Shown here: positions 44,925-52,120 of the stretch, in pieces
Layout of the letters: every line of letters begins with the position of its first letter
How positions within the stretch are numbered: the stretch's first letter is position 1
NCBI GenBank assembly: GCA_028285145.1
Contig: JANQQC010000010.1
Coordinates: 180,124-244,123 of the forward strand
Reading direction: 5' to 3'
DNA from: Hyphomonadaceae bacterium
GTDB taxonomy: Bacteria; Pseudomonadota; Alphaproteobacteria; Caulobacterales; Hyphomonadaceae
Length of the DNA: 64,000 nucleotides
The notes under the pieces: generated by a model
Database searches by the model: none
Told to the model about the DNA's origin: nothing
The model's input: the letters and a program-made list of their open reading frames with translations, nothing else
Position numbers and translations under genes: made by a program

Positions 44925-46382
44925 TCAACGCAGGCGCGGGATGGCGGCAACGACAGGAAGCCCGGTGGTCGCGCTCAACGAGCCTGCCGTGGCAAAGCTG
45001 CGTCTGGAATAGGCCGAGACGAGCCCCGCAAAGAGCGCCGCAAAAGCCGCAAGCAAAGAGCCAATGCCAGCGATCGGCATGGCGAGGCTCGTACTGGTCA
45101 ATGGCGCGCGGGCTGGCTCAAGAACCCGGATCGATCCGGTTCGGACCGGTGCCACCTCTTCAGAAGCTTCACGTCCCGATCGCAGCGCCGGGCGTTGTCT
45201 CTCCACATCGGCAACCGCGCGCTGGAGACTTCGCCAATCCGGCGCAAGCTCGGCAAAACGCGCCAGCGCTGCCTCCGTCTCCGCCAGTTGGCGCTCCAGC
45301 ACCACCACTTCCCGCTGGCGGCCAGCTGCATCAGCCTCAAGCGAATCAAGCCGGGCCTCCAGCGACTGGCGCACTGGATTCGGACCGCGCCGGATCCGGG
45401 CATAAGGACTCTCCCGAGCATCAATCGCGCGCCGAACGCCTTCGATGCGCTGGTCGATGGCGGCGATGGTGCGGGATTCCGGCGTGTACCGGCTCAGCAG
45501 GTCTTCCCGCTCAATCATCAGATCCTGCAGGGCCTCGCCGGAGGAGTCCTCCCGGAAGAGATCGATCTCCGGCTCAACCGCTTCAAGCCGCACCCGCGTC
45601 GCGCTGGCAGCGCTGCGAGAGCCTTCAAGCGCGACCCTCGCCTGCTGGAGCTGCTGGGTGATCGAGGCATTCAGAGCCTGCGCCGTCGCCTGCTCGCTTT
45701 CGAAATCGATCAACTCATTGGCCGCTTTGAACTCTGCAAGGGTCGCCTCCACAGTCGGCAGGTCAGGCGATGGCGAAGTGTCGCCAGCCGGTTCCACGGT
45801 CGGCGTTGCCGGGTCAAGCACCTCAAGCCGATAGTTGAGATACGCGCCAACCAGTGCGTTCAAAACTTCAGCCGCAACGTCCGGATCGGCATTGTCATAG
45901 CGCGCGATCAGAACAGGGCTGCCAAGCGGTGACTCCACCAGCAAATCGGCGCGTAATTGCTCCACACCTGCCCGGAACACCAGCCGCTGGCGTGTCTCCA
46001 CCGACCCTGCCGCTGCATCCGGGGATGAGAGCCACGGATAGACACGGCTCAGGGGAAATCGCGAGAGCGTTCGCTCGGCAACCTCACGGCTGCGCAGGAA
46101 TTCAAGCTCGGCAAGTGTCATCTCGCGCAGCTCGGGTGTCGCGGTCTCAGCTCCAGTCTGGAACACATGTTCTTGCCCGAGTGTCACGAGCAGGCGCGTT
46201 TCAGCCGTGTTGTGGACCGGCATACGAGAGGCCAGAAGCAGCGATAAAAGCGCCAGAGGCAGGAAGATCACCAGCATAAGCCATTTGGCACGCCACAGGC
46301 CGAGCGCGATGTCGGCTGCACGCAGCCGCGGTCGACCGCCCCTGCGGGCCGGCCCTTCGCCGTTCTGTCGCCCGTTTGGCAT
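44925..46382 (-). CDS. Wzz/GumC-type polysaccharide chain-length protein (HfsA-like)
   Basis: A 485-residue inner-membrane protein. The ATG at 46382 has a GAGG site 6 bases upstream and is preferred over ATG 46472, which would overlap the divergent gene. A first helix lies at about residues 35-52 and a second at about 435-462. Between them is a Wzz-type N-terminal domain and a long coiled coil (about 200-410) with many E, R and L residues. There is no cytoplasmic kinase, since that function is in the separate gene downstream. It probably controls export or length of a surface polysaccharide, in line with HfsA of holdfast synthesis. Confidence 0.75.
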   Translation of the reverse strand: MPNGRQNGEGPARRGGRPRLRAADIALGLWRAKWLMLVIFLPLALLSLLLASRMPVHNTAETRLLVTLGQEHVFQTGAETATPELREMTLAELEFLRSREVAERTLSRFPLSRVYPWLSSPDAAAGSVETRQRLVFRAGVEQLRADLLVESPLGSPVLIARYDNADPDVAAEVLNALVGAYLNYRLEVLDPATPTVEPAGDTSPSPDLPTVEATLAEFKAANELIDFESEQATAQALNASITQQLQQARVALEGSRSAASATRVRLEAVEPEIDLFREDSSGEALQDLMIEREDLLSRYTPESRTIAAIDQRIEGVRRAIDARESPYARIRRGPNPVRQSLEARLDSLEADAAGRQREVVVLERQLAETEAALARFAELAPDWRSLQRAVADVERQRPALRSGREASEEVAPVRTGSIRVLEPARAPLTSTSLAMPIAGIGSLLAAFAALFAGLVSAYSRRSFATAGSLSATTGLPVVAAIPRLR

Positions 46383-46472
46383 GTCAGCCTCGCATCCAGT
46401 CCGTTCGAATTGACGTGGTGCGATTGATATTTCCTTAAGTATTTCAGACGCGCGCTGCACCCGGAGACTCAT

Positions 46473-46829
46473 ATGCCCCTACGTCCCGCCCTGCTCTCAG
46501 CTGTCCTGCTTCCTACCGCGGCCTGTGTGTCGGGATCGGACCCGACCGCTTGCCTTCATTCACCTGAAATTGGACGATCTGCCCAATCGCTCACGCCCGG
46601 CGATCAGATCGAGGTGATCGTGTATTCCGCGCCCGAGCTCTCCGGCACCCTCACCGTCGCTCCGGATGGACGCCTCCATATGCCGCTGGTGGGGCCGATC
46701 GACGCCACGGGCCGCAGCAGTCCGGAAATCGAACGCGAAATCATGGCAGCGCTCAAAGGCGAACTCCGCAATCCCGGTCTTGCGGTCATCCCACTGCCCG
46801 GCGCGTCGAGAGACTGCACAACGCCGTGA
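46473..46829 (+). CDS. Short Wza-like polysaccharide export lipoprotein (HfsD-like)
   Basis: A 118-residue protein. The signal ends in the lipobox PTAAC with acylated Cys18. The Poly_export domain covers about residues 38-110: LTPGDQIEVIVYSAPELS, then GRLHMPLVGPIDATGRS and a PEIEREI helix. The SLBB domain and C-terminal membrane helix of Wza/HfsD proteins are absent; the frame ends at TGA and the next gene starts 82 bases later in another frame. It is divergent from the HfsA-like gene, and the two starts are separated by 90 bases. A GGAG site lies 6 bases before the ATG. Confidence 0.75.
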   Translation: MPLRPALLSAVLLPTAACVSGSDPTACLHSPEIGRSAQSLTPGDQIEVIVYSAPELSGTLTVAPDGRLHMPLVGPIDATGRSSPEIEREIMAALKGELRNPGLAVIPLPGASRDCTTP

Positions 46830-46911
46830 GCCGCGCCCTGTCGCCGCAGCCAATGCCTTGCCTCCCCTGCCTGCCCTATATACCCGTTGCGCAGGCAGAA
46901 ATGGCGGCCCG

Positions 46912-47256
46912 ATGACCAGCTACACCTCCGACCCGCGACATCACACGTCCGAAACCGCAGAAACGATGTCGGACGTTCGATATGAAATCGACCGGATTGA
47001 CCGCGTTCTGGTGGAGATTCTGGCTGAACGCCAGTCCTTCATGGACGCGGCTGCCCGCATAAAGCCCGACCGCAATGTGGTTCACGACCGCGCCCGGATT
47101 GAGGACGTAATCGCAAAAGTGCTGGCCGAGTGCGAACAGCGCGGCCTGTCCCCAGCCATCGCCGAGCCCGTCTGGCGGACTTTGATTGATCGCTGCATCG
47201 CTTACGAATTCGGTTCCTATGACCGGATAAAACTGCCCGAACCGGCAAGTTCGTAG
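46912..47256 (+). CDS. Chorismate mutase (AroQ class) domain protein
   Basis: A 114-residue all-helical protein. YEIDRIDRVLVEILAERQS (about residues 24-42) with its I-D-x-x-D and L-x-x-E-R elements, then RIKPDR, is the type II chorismate mutase signature. Later helices carry DVIAKVLAECEQ and VWRTLIDRCI. Such stand-alone proteins convert chorismate to prephenate or, in the PchB branch, split isochorismate. The two cannot be told apart here. A second in-frame ATG at 46966 could also be the start. The last 40 bases overlap the convergent HPt gene. Confidence 0.8.
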   Translation: MTSYTSDPRHHTSETAETMSDVRYEIDRIDRVLVEILAERQSFMDAAARIKPDRNVVHDRARIEDVIAKVLAECEQRGLSPAIAEPVWRTLIDRCIAYEFGSYDRIKLPEPASS

Positions 47257-47594
47257 GCCACTTTCGCCGCCGCTTCGAGCGCCGGCATAAGCTCATTCCG
47301 GATTTCATTGATCGAAACCGCCGCCGCAGTCTGCGTGACGCTGTCACTGCGGCCCAGCCGCTCGGTCGCCTCGCACGCTTTTGCCAGCCGCATCGCACCC
47401 ACGCTGAGCGCGGCCCCCTTCATGGTGTGCGCGGCATCCGCCCAGCGCTCAGCGGACAGCTTCGGGTCGAGCAAGCGTTCCCACATCGCCGCCTGCTCCT
47501 TGAAAATCTCAAGAACTTCAGCAGCCAGCGCCGCATCCCCGCCCGTCATCGCGGACAGATGGTCGCGGTCGAGCACGGCGAGATCTTCGCTCAT
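47217..47594 (-). CDS. Orphan HPt domain protein
   Basis: A 125-residue helical protein. The phosphoacceptor is His near residue 60 in DAAHTMKGAALSVGA, which matches the H-x-x-K-G pattern of histidine phosphotransfer domains. No kinase or receiver is attached. An AGGA site 7 bases before ATG 47594 supports the start; the frame is open upstream by 46 codons with no support. It could receive phosphate from the hybrid kinase encoded at 38261-40249 or from another kinase. It overlaps the convergent chorismate mutase gene by 40 bases. Confidence 0.85.
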   Translation of the reverse strand: MSEDLAVLDRDHLSAMTGGDAALAAEVLEIFKEQAAMWERLLDPKLSAERWADAAHTMKGAALSVGAMRLAKACEATERLGRSDSVTQTAAAVSINEIRNELMPALEAAAKVAYELAGSGSFIRS

Positions 47595-47730
47595 CTGCAA
47601 ATCCTGTATGGCGCTTGTGCCATACTGAGGCGCTTCGAAAGCGCTGTCAGCCGAAATTCCATCTTGTTTATTGATTGAAAATCGATACGAAAGACGATAA
47701 CAAGACCAGATCAGAAATTCGGGGCTTCCC

Positions 47731-47871
47731 ATGCTGTCCTTCCTTATCCATGTGCGAAATGCCGTTATCGTCGCCCTGCTTGGCTGGCTTGGCCTGCAAG
47801 CTCCTACCAGCGACGAAGACAGCAGCCAGCTCGAGCAGAGCGCAGTGTCACTGATCGGTTCGTTCCGCTAA
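47731..47871 (+). CDS. Possible 46-residue small protein
   Basis: An ORF with ATG at 47731, preceded by GGGG about 7 bases upstream. The product starts MLSFLIHVRNAVIVALLGWLG, a hydrophobic stretch that could be a membrane helix or signal, followed by a polar tail with SDEDSSQ. No homologue is recognised. It lies alone between the divergent HPt gene and the large coiled-coil gene. It may be real or a chance frame. Confidence 0.35.
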   Translation: MLSFLIHVRNAVIVALLGWLGLQAPTSDEDSSQLEQSAVSLIGSFR

Positions 47872-47944
47872 GCGACCCTGAAACCGCCGTAATCTATGAC
47901 GATTCTGTCTCGCATCCCTTTGCTGGGTGCGGTATGGACGGATT

Positions 47945-49702
47945 ATGGGCGAAGAAAAAGATACTCTTGAAACAGAACGTGCGCGCCTGAGCGTGCGCCG
48001 TCGGCTCACCGCCGCGCGGTCCACTGGCCAATGGATGCCATGGGTTGGATTCACGCTGGCCTTTGCCTGGTGGGGCGCTGCAGCAGGGGTTGCCTACTCT
48101 GTGTTTGGTCCAGCCATCGCCGCCGCGCCGCTTCCCGCTGTGGTCGCAGGCGGCCTTGGCGCGGCCATCCCGGGCTTCCTCATTCTGACGGCTGGTTTCA
48201 TGGGCCGGGAGTCGGCACGGGCTCATGCGGCCAACGCCATTGTGCTCGACGCCGCCGATAGCCTCCTGACCCCGTCCTCACAGCTCACCGCAGACGGCAA
48301 GCTCTTCGCCAGCGAAATGGCCGATAGCGCCGCGCAGGTCGATCGCGCCATGGGTCATGCCCTCTCCGCAATGAAAGCCATGGCCGCCGAGATTGGCGAT
48401 GAGCGCCTGCGTCTTGAATCGGTGGCGTATGCCAGCGCAGACAATGCACGCGATCTCGCAGAGCGCCTGAGCGGCGAGCGGACCGCGCTCGAAACCCTCG
48501 CGCGGGAACTGAAGGCACAGACCGAGGCCATGACGGATGCAATTCCGCGGCAGGCTGACCTGATGATCGACGCCGCCCGCAAGGCCGGCGAAGAGATCGC
48601 CGCCGCTGATGAAGCGCTGGAATCGCGCCTGCTGGAGATGGATGGCGTCGGCAATACGCTTGGGGCCAAGCTAGTCGATCTGGACACGCTCGCCACCGAG
48701 GCCGCCAAGCGCTCCGAAACGCTGACCTATGCCGTCACCCGCGTAGAAGAGAAACTTGAACAGTCCCGCAAGACGGTTGAATCGGCGGTTCGCGCCGGAG
48801 AGATGGCAGCTGCAGCCGCCGGAACCACGGGCGATGCCCTGAAGGATGCCGTCTCTTCCGCCCTGGATGGGGCTCGCGCGGCCAGCGCCGATATTCATGC
48901 CCGCACGCGCGCCGCCTCTGAAGAAACAGCGAAATCGCTGGCCGATCTGCGCCGCCAGTGCGATGAAGCCATTACGGCGCTGCGCCGCACGGCCGATGTC
49001 GCGCGCGCGGAAACCACACGCCTCGGCGGTAAGCCATCTACGATCAGCAGCCCTTCTGAGGAGCCCGCCGCCCCTGCGCTTGAACTCGGTGCTGAAGAGA
49101 CACCCCAGGTCCTGACCGAGCCGACCGTGACGCCTCCGGCGATGAACGGCCATCACAAGATAGAAGACGAGGCATCCGATGATGATCTCTTCGAAGCCGG
49201 CGCGGCAGATATCTCCCTCCGTCAACGGATGGATGAACCGGACAATATCGAGCCGCCGGCTCCAATCGTGCGCACGCCTGAGGCTGGCGAGTCCGACTGG
49301 CGCGATATTCTGTCGGATCTCGATGACGATGCCGGCGCAGCCGCCGAGGACCGCGAAGAAACAGCGGAGCAGCTGATTACCCGCCTGCAGACATCCGGCA
49401 TTCGCCTGCCCGATGCGATCAAGCCCAAAGATAAGAAGAAGATCGCCGCCGCTGCCAAGAAAGGCGAGGAGTATCGTCGCTCGGCAACGCTGGACGCGGC
49501 CCGCCGTCAGGTGGAGCGCGTATCGAAACGCCTCGAAGCCGATCGCGGTCTGCTGACCCTTGCCCGTGACTTTGTGACGGTTGAAGAAGAAGACGCAATG
49601 ACGGCGTTGGCACAGACCAGCGGCTCTGGCCGCAATGCTAGCCCACGCCTGTCAGCCTTCCTGCTGGTCGATGCGGCCCTCGCTTCTGAGGCCTCCCTCT
49701 GA
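47945..49702 (+). CDS. Large membrane-anchored coiled-coil protein (possible TipN-like)
   Basis: A 585-residue protein (ATG 47945; a start 6 codons earlier is also open). Two hydrophobic helices lie near residues 30-52 and 62-85. Then comes a long Ala-, Glu- and Arg-rich coiled coil to about residue 370, an acidic, proline-containing region (about 375-470), and a more conserved-looking C-terminal domain with LITRLQTSGIRLPDAI and DRGLLTLARDFVTVEE. This layout recalls the polarity factor TipN of Caulobacter, which has two N-terminal helices and a long coiled coil. The link is by architecture only. It may instead be another membrane scaffold. Confidence 0.5.
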   Translation: MGEEKDTLETERARLSVRRRLTAARSTGQWMPWVGFTLAFAWWGAAAGVAYSVFGPAIAAAPLPAVVAGGLGAAIPGFLILTAGFMGRESARAHAANAIVLDAADSLLTPSSQLTADGKLFASEMADSAAQVDRAMGHALSAMKAMAAEIGDERLRLESVAYASADNARDLAERLSGERTALETLARELKAQTEAMTDAIPRQADLMIDAARKAGEEIAAADEALESRLLEMDGVGNTLGAKLVDLDTLATEAAKRSETLTYAVTRVEEKLEQSRKTVESAVRAGEMAAAAAGTTGDALKDAVSSALDGARAASADIHARTRAASEETAKSLADLRRQCDEAITALRRTADVARAETTRLGGKPSTISSPSEEPAAPALELGAEETPQVLTEPTVTPPAMNGHHKIEDEASDDDLFEAGAADISLRQRMDEPDNIEPPAPIVRTPEAGESDWRDILSDLDDDAGAAAEDREETAEQLITRLQTSGIRLPDAIKPKDKKKIAAAAKKGEEYRRSATLDAARRQVERVSKRLEADRGLLTLARDFVTVEEEDAMTALAQTSGSGRNASPRLSAFLLVDAALASEASL

Positions 49703-49711
49703 TTCGGCGCT

Positions 49712-49735
49712 GATTCGCCAACCCGTATGCGAATC
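49712..49735. repeat. Inverted repeat after the coiled-coil gene
   Basis: GATTCGC at 49712-49718 and GCGAATC at 49729-49735 form a perfect 7-bp stem around a 10-base loop, just after the stop of the preceding gene and before the TauE/SafE gene. No T-run follows. Each arm contains a GANTC site, the CcrM methylation target. It may be a weak terminator. Confidence 0.3.
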
Positions 49736-49750
49736 GCCTAACAGGGCGCA

Positions 49751-50497
49751 ATGCCCATTGCCATCGCCCTGATCATACTCGCCGTCTCCTTCGTGACGTC
49801 GTTTATCTCAGGCATTTTTGGCATGGCGGGTGGGCTGATCCTGATGGGCGTGCTCGCCGCTCTCGTGCCCGTGGCATCTGCCATGATCATCCATGGAGCC
49901 TTGCAGATGGCCGCCAATGGCTGGCGCGCCTGGTTGCTGCGGGGCGATATCGACTGGATCGTGTTCCGCCGATACGCCGCCGGCTCCATGATTGGCATCG
50001 CCGCCCTGCTCCTCGTCTCGTGGCAACCGGACAAGCGCGCGCTCTACTTGCTGCTAGGCCTGACGCCGATGCTCGTCTGGCTCCCAAGGGAACGCCTCGA
50101 CCTCGACATACAACGCCCCTCGCACGCTTACGGAGCGGGCGCAGGCGTGCAGGCGCTAAACACGCTGGCAGGTGTCGCCGGTCCCCTGCTCGATCTCTTC
50201 TTCGTCCGGACAGAGATGACCCGCCAGCAGATCGTCGCCACCAAGTCCGTCACGCAAACGCTGGCGCATCTGGTGAAGATCGCCTTTTGGAGCGTACCGG
50301 TGATCTCGGCCGCTGGCGTTGCGGCGCTCCCGCCTGCCTGGTTCATCCTCGCCGCCATTCCCATCGCCATGACCGGGACATGGCTGGGTGGAAAAGTGCT
50401 CCACCGGATGACGGATGTGAACTTCAAGGCCTGGATGAAGGGCCTCGTCACCGTGATCGGCTTTGTCTATCTCGCCCGAGCGGCCGGGCTTTACTAA
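49751..50497 (+). CDS. TauE/SafE family permease
   Basis: A 248-residue membrane protein with about seven to eight hydrophobic helices. FISGIFGMAGGLILMGVL near the N-terminus (glycine-rich with G-M-A-G-G) and a repeated HGALQMAANGWRAWL segment are characteristic of the TauE/SafE family, the later half having a similar QTLAHLVKIAFWS element. Members export sulfite, sulfoacetate or related anions; the substrate here is unknown. A hairpin terminator follows within 15-34 bases. Confidence 0.88.
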   Translation: MPIAIALIILAVSFVTSFISGIFGMAGGLILMGVLAALVPVASAMIIHGALQMAANGWRAWLLRGDIDWIVFRRYAAGSMIGIAALLLVSWQPDKRALYLLLGLTPMLVWLPRERLDLDIQRPSHAYGAGAGVQALNTLAGVAGPLLDLFFVRTEMTRQQIVATKSVTQTLAHLVKIAFWSVPVISAAGVAALPPAWFILAAIPIAMTGTWLGGKVLHRMTDVNFKAWMKGLVTVIGFVYLARAAGLY

Positions 50498-50511
50498 CCC
50501 AAACGGAAACG

Positions 50512-50531
50512 GGCCCGTCGCCGGGCCCGCT
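50512..50531. terminator. Strong hairpin between convergent genes
   Basis: Two copies of the self-complementary octamer CGGGCCCG flank a TCGC loop and give an 8-bp GC stem. It lies between the stops of the TauE/SafE and VOC genes and could end transcription in both directions. There is no long T-run, so the fit to a Rho-independent terminator is imperfect. Confidence 0.55.
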
Positions 50532-50557
50532 TAATCGTTCAGGTCGCGGTTCTTCCG

Positions 50558-50926
50558 CTAGCCAAGCTTGCATACACAAATCTTGTTGCCGTCCGGATCG
50601 CGGAAGTACGCACCGTAAAAGGTTGGCATCCGGTTGCCCGGCGCGCCTTCGTCGACCGCACCCAGTTCGATCGCCTTGTTGTAGACCTTGTCCACGGTTT
50701 CATTGTCGGGCGCAGCGATGGCCGGCATCACACCATTTCCACAAGAGGCCGCGTTCTCGTCGTAAGGACCACCAATGGCCAGCATCGGTGCACCCGGCGC
50801 TGTGCCGTAGAAGTAGAGGCGGTTGTTATCGAACAGGCGCTTGGCCCCCATTTCGCCCAGCACTTCATCATAGAAGGCCTTGGCCTTTTCCACATCGTTC
50901 GATCCAAGCGTCACATAAGCCAGCAT
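50558..50926 (-). CDS. VOC superfamily (glyoxalase-like) protein
   Basis: A 122-residue single-domain VOC protein. LAYVTLGSNDVEKAKAFYDE starts the first beta-alpha-beta-beta-beta unit and FRDPDGNKICVCKL ends the second. Metal-binding positions are not clearly those of glyoxalase I, so the function is open. Three consecutive ATG codons occur at the start; the third (50926) has the AAGGGAG site at 6 bases and is preferred. The gene is divergent from the SDR gene at 51071. Confidence 0.8.
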   Translation of the reverse strand: MLAYVTLGSNDVEKAKAFYDEVLGEMGAKRLFDNNRLYFYGTAPGAPMLAIGGPYDENAASCGNGVMPAIAAPDNETVDKVYNKAIELGAVDEGAPGNRMPTFYGAYFRDPDGNKICVCKLG

Positions 50927-51070
50927 CATCATCTCCCTTGGTTGATTTGGCGCAACACGACCACGCCAGACCGCGCGCAGCAAGCCCTAACGCCGCGTCG
51001 TCGCTTGACGTTGACGTGAACGTCTGTTGCAACGCCTCCAAACTCATTCAGCCCCAACAGGAGCCCCCTC

Positions 51071-51985
51071 ATGTCAGATATCAGTTTCGAAGATCGCGTC
51101 GCCATTGTGACCGGTGCCGGTGGGGGCCTTGGCCGCTGCCACGCGCTTGAATTGGCCCGCCGCGGCGCGAAAGTCGTCGTCAACGATCTGGGCGGCGCGA
51201 TGGACGGCACAGGCGGCAATTCCGAAGCGGCTGAAAGCGTGGTTGCCGAGATCAAGGCCATGGGCGGCGAAGCCATCGCAAACGGGTCATCGGTCTCTGA
51301 CGATGCCGGCGTGAAGAAGATGATCGAAGACACGATGGACGCGTTTGGGCGCATCGACATTCTGATAGCCAATGCGGGCATCCTGCGCGACAAGTCCTTC
51401 TCCAAAATGACGATGGACGACATCAACCTCGTGCTCGACGTCCACCTACGCGGCTCGTTCAAGCCGATCCACGGTGCGTGGAACATTATGAAAGAGCAGA
51501 ACTACGGACGAATCGTCGTCACCACCTCCTCCACCGGCCTCTACGGTAACTTCGGTCAGGCCAATTACGGCGCGGCCAAGCTCGGTGTGGTCGGCATGAT
51601 GAACACGCTGAAAATCGAAGGCGCGAAGAACAACATCAAGATCAACACGATCTGCCCGATCGCCGCGACGCGGATGACCGAAGGCCTTATGCCGCAGCCA
51701 ATGTTCGATGCCCTGAAGCCGGAGTACGTCACTCCAGCCGTGATCAATCTGGTCAAGGACGATGCGCCAAACGGCGTCATCATCTCTGCCGGTGCCGGTG
51801 CCTTCTCCATGGCGCAGATCGTCGAAACCAATGGGGCCTATGTCGGCACGGGCGATGATCTGACGGCCGAAGCAGTCGCCGCCAAATGGGACGAGATCAC
51901 CGACACTTCGACCCAGACCGCCTTCAAGGCTGGCAATGAGCACGGCGCAAACATCTTCGCCCGCATCAGCGAGGCAACCAGCTAA
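51071..51985 (+). CDS. SDR family oxidoreductase, MFE-2-like
   Basis: A 304-residue short-chain dehydrogenase. TGAGGGLGRCHALELA (residues 14-29) binds the nucleotide, NDLGGAMDGTGG is the long loop characteristic of the (3R)-hydroxyacyl-CoA dehydrogenase domain of peroxisomal-type multifunctional enzyme 2, NAGILRDKSF follows, and the active site is Tyr166-x-x-x-Lys170 in NYGAAKLG. The rare length past residue 250 fits this subgroup. It probably acts in fatty-acid or steroid side-chain beta-oxidation, as does the enoyl-CoA hydratase encoded downstream. A strong terminator follows. Confidence 0.87.
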   Translation: MSDISFEDRVAIVTGAGGGLGRCHALELARRGAKVVVNDLGGAMDGTGGNSEAAESVVAEIKAMGGEAIANGSSVSDDAGVKKMIEDTMDAFGRIDILIANAGILRDKSFSKMTMDDINLVLDVHLRGSFKPIHGAWNIMKEQNYGRIVVTTSSTGLYGNFGQANYGAAKLGVVGMMNTLKIEGAKNNIKINTICPIAATRMTEGLMPQPMFDALKPEYVTPAVINLVKDDAPNGVIISAGAGAFSMAQIVETNGAYVGTGDDLTAEAVAAKWDEITDTSTQTAFKAGNEHGANIFARISEATS

Positions 51986-52006
51986 GCATAGCTCCCACCT
52001 GACAAG

Positions 52007-52038
52007 AAAAGCCCGCACCGGATGGTGCGGGCTTTTTT
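52007..52038 (+). terminator. Rho-independent terminator after the SDR gene
   Basis: GCCCGCACC (52011-52019) pairs with GGTGCGGGC (52024-52032) around a GGAT loop and is followed by TTTTTT and preceded by AAAA. This is a textbook intrinsic terminator for the SDR gene, and the A-run lets it work in reverse as well. Confidence 0.92.
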
Positions 52039-52120
52039 CTTCGCCTCTCGCAAGAGCAAGCTTTCAACCACCACCGCAAATCTGCTAGCGTTCACTCGTA
52101 TATTCGGGGGAGTTTATCAG

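Noticed and set aside
46830..46911. Frameshifted continuation of the Wza-like gene (SLBB domain)
   Set aside because: None of the forward frames after the stop carries SLBB-like sequence, and a chorismate mutase gene begins at 46912.
50020..51150. A 376-residue plus-strand frame spanning the TauE/SafE-VOC region
   Set aside because: It crosses the strong hairpin at 50512-50531 and overlaps well-supported genes on both strands; its sequence is low-complexity Arg/Pro/His.
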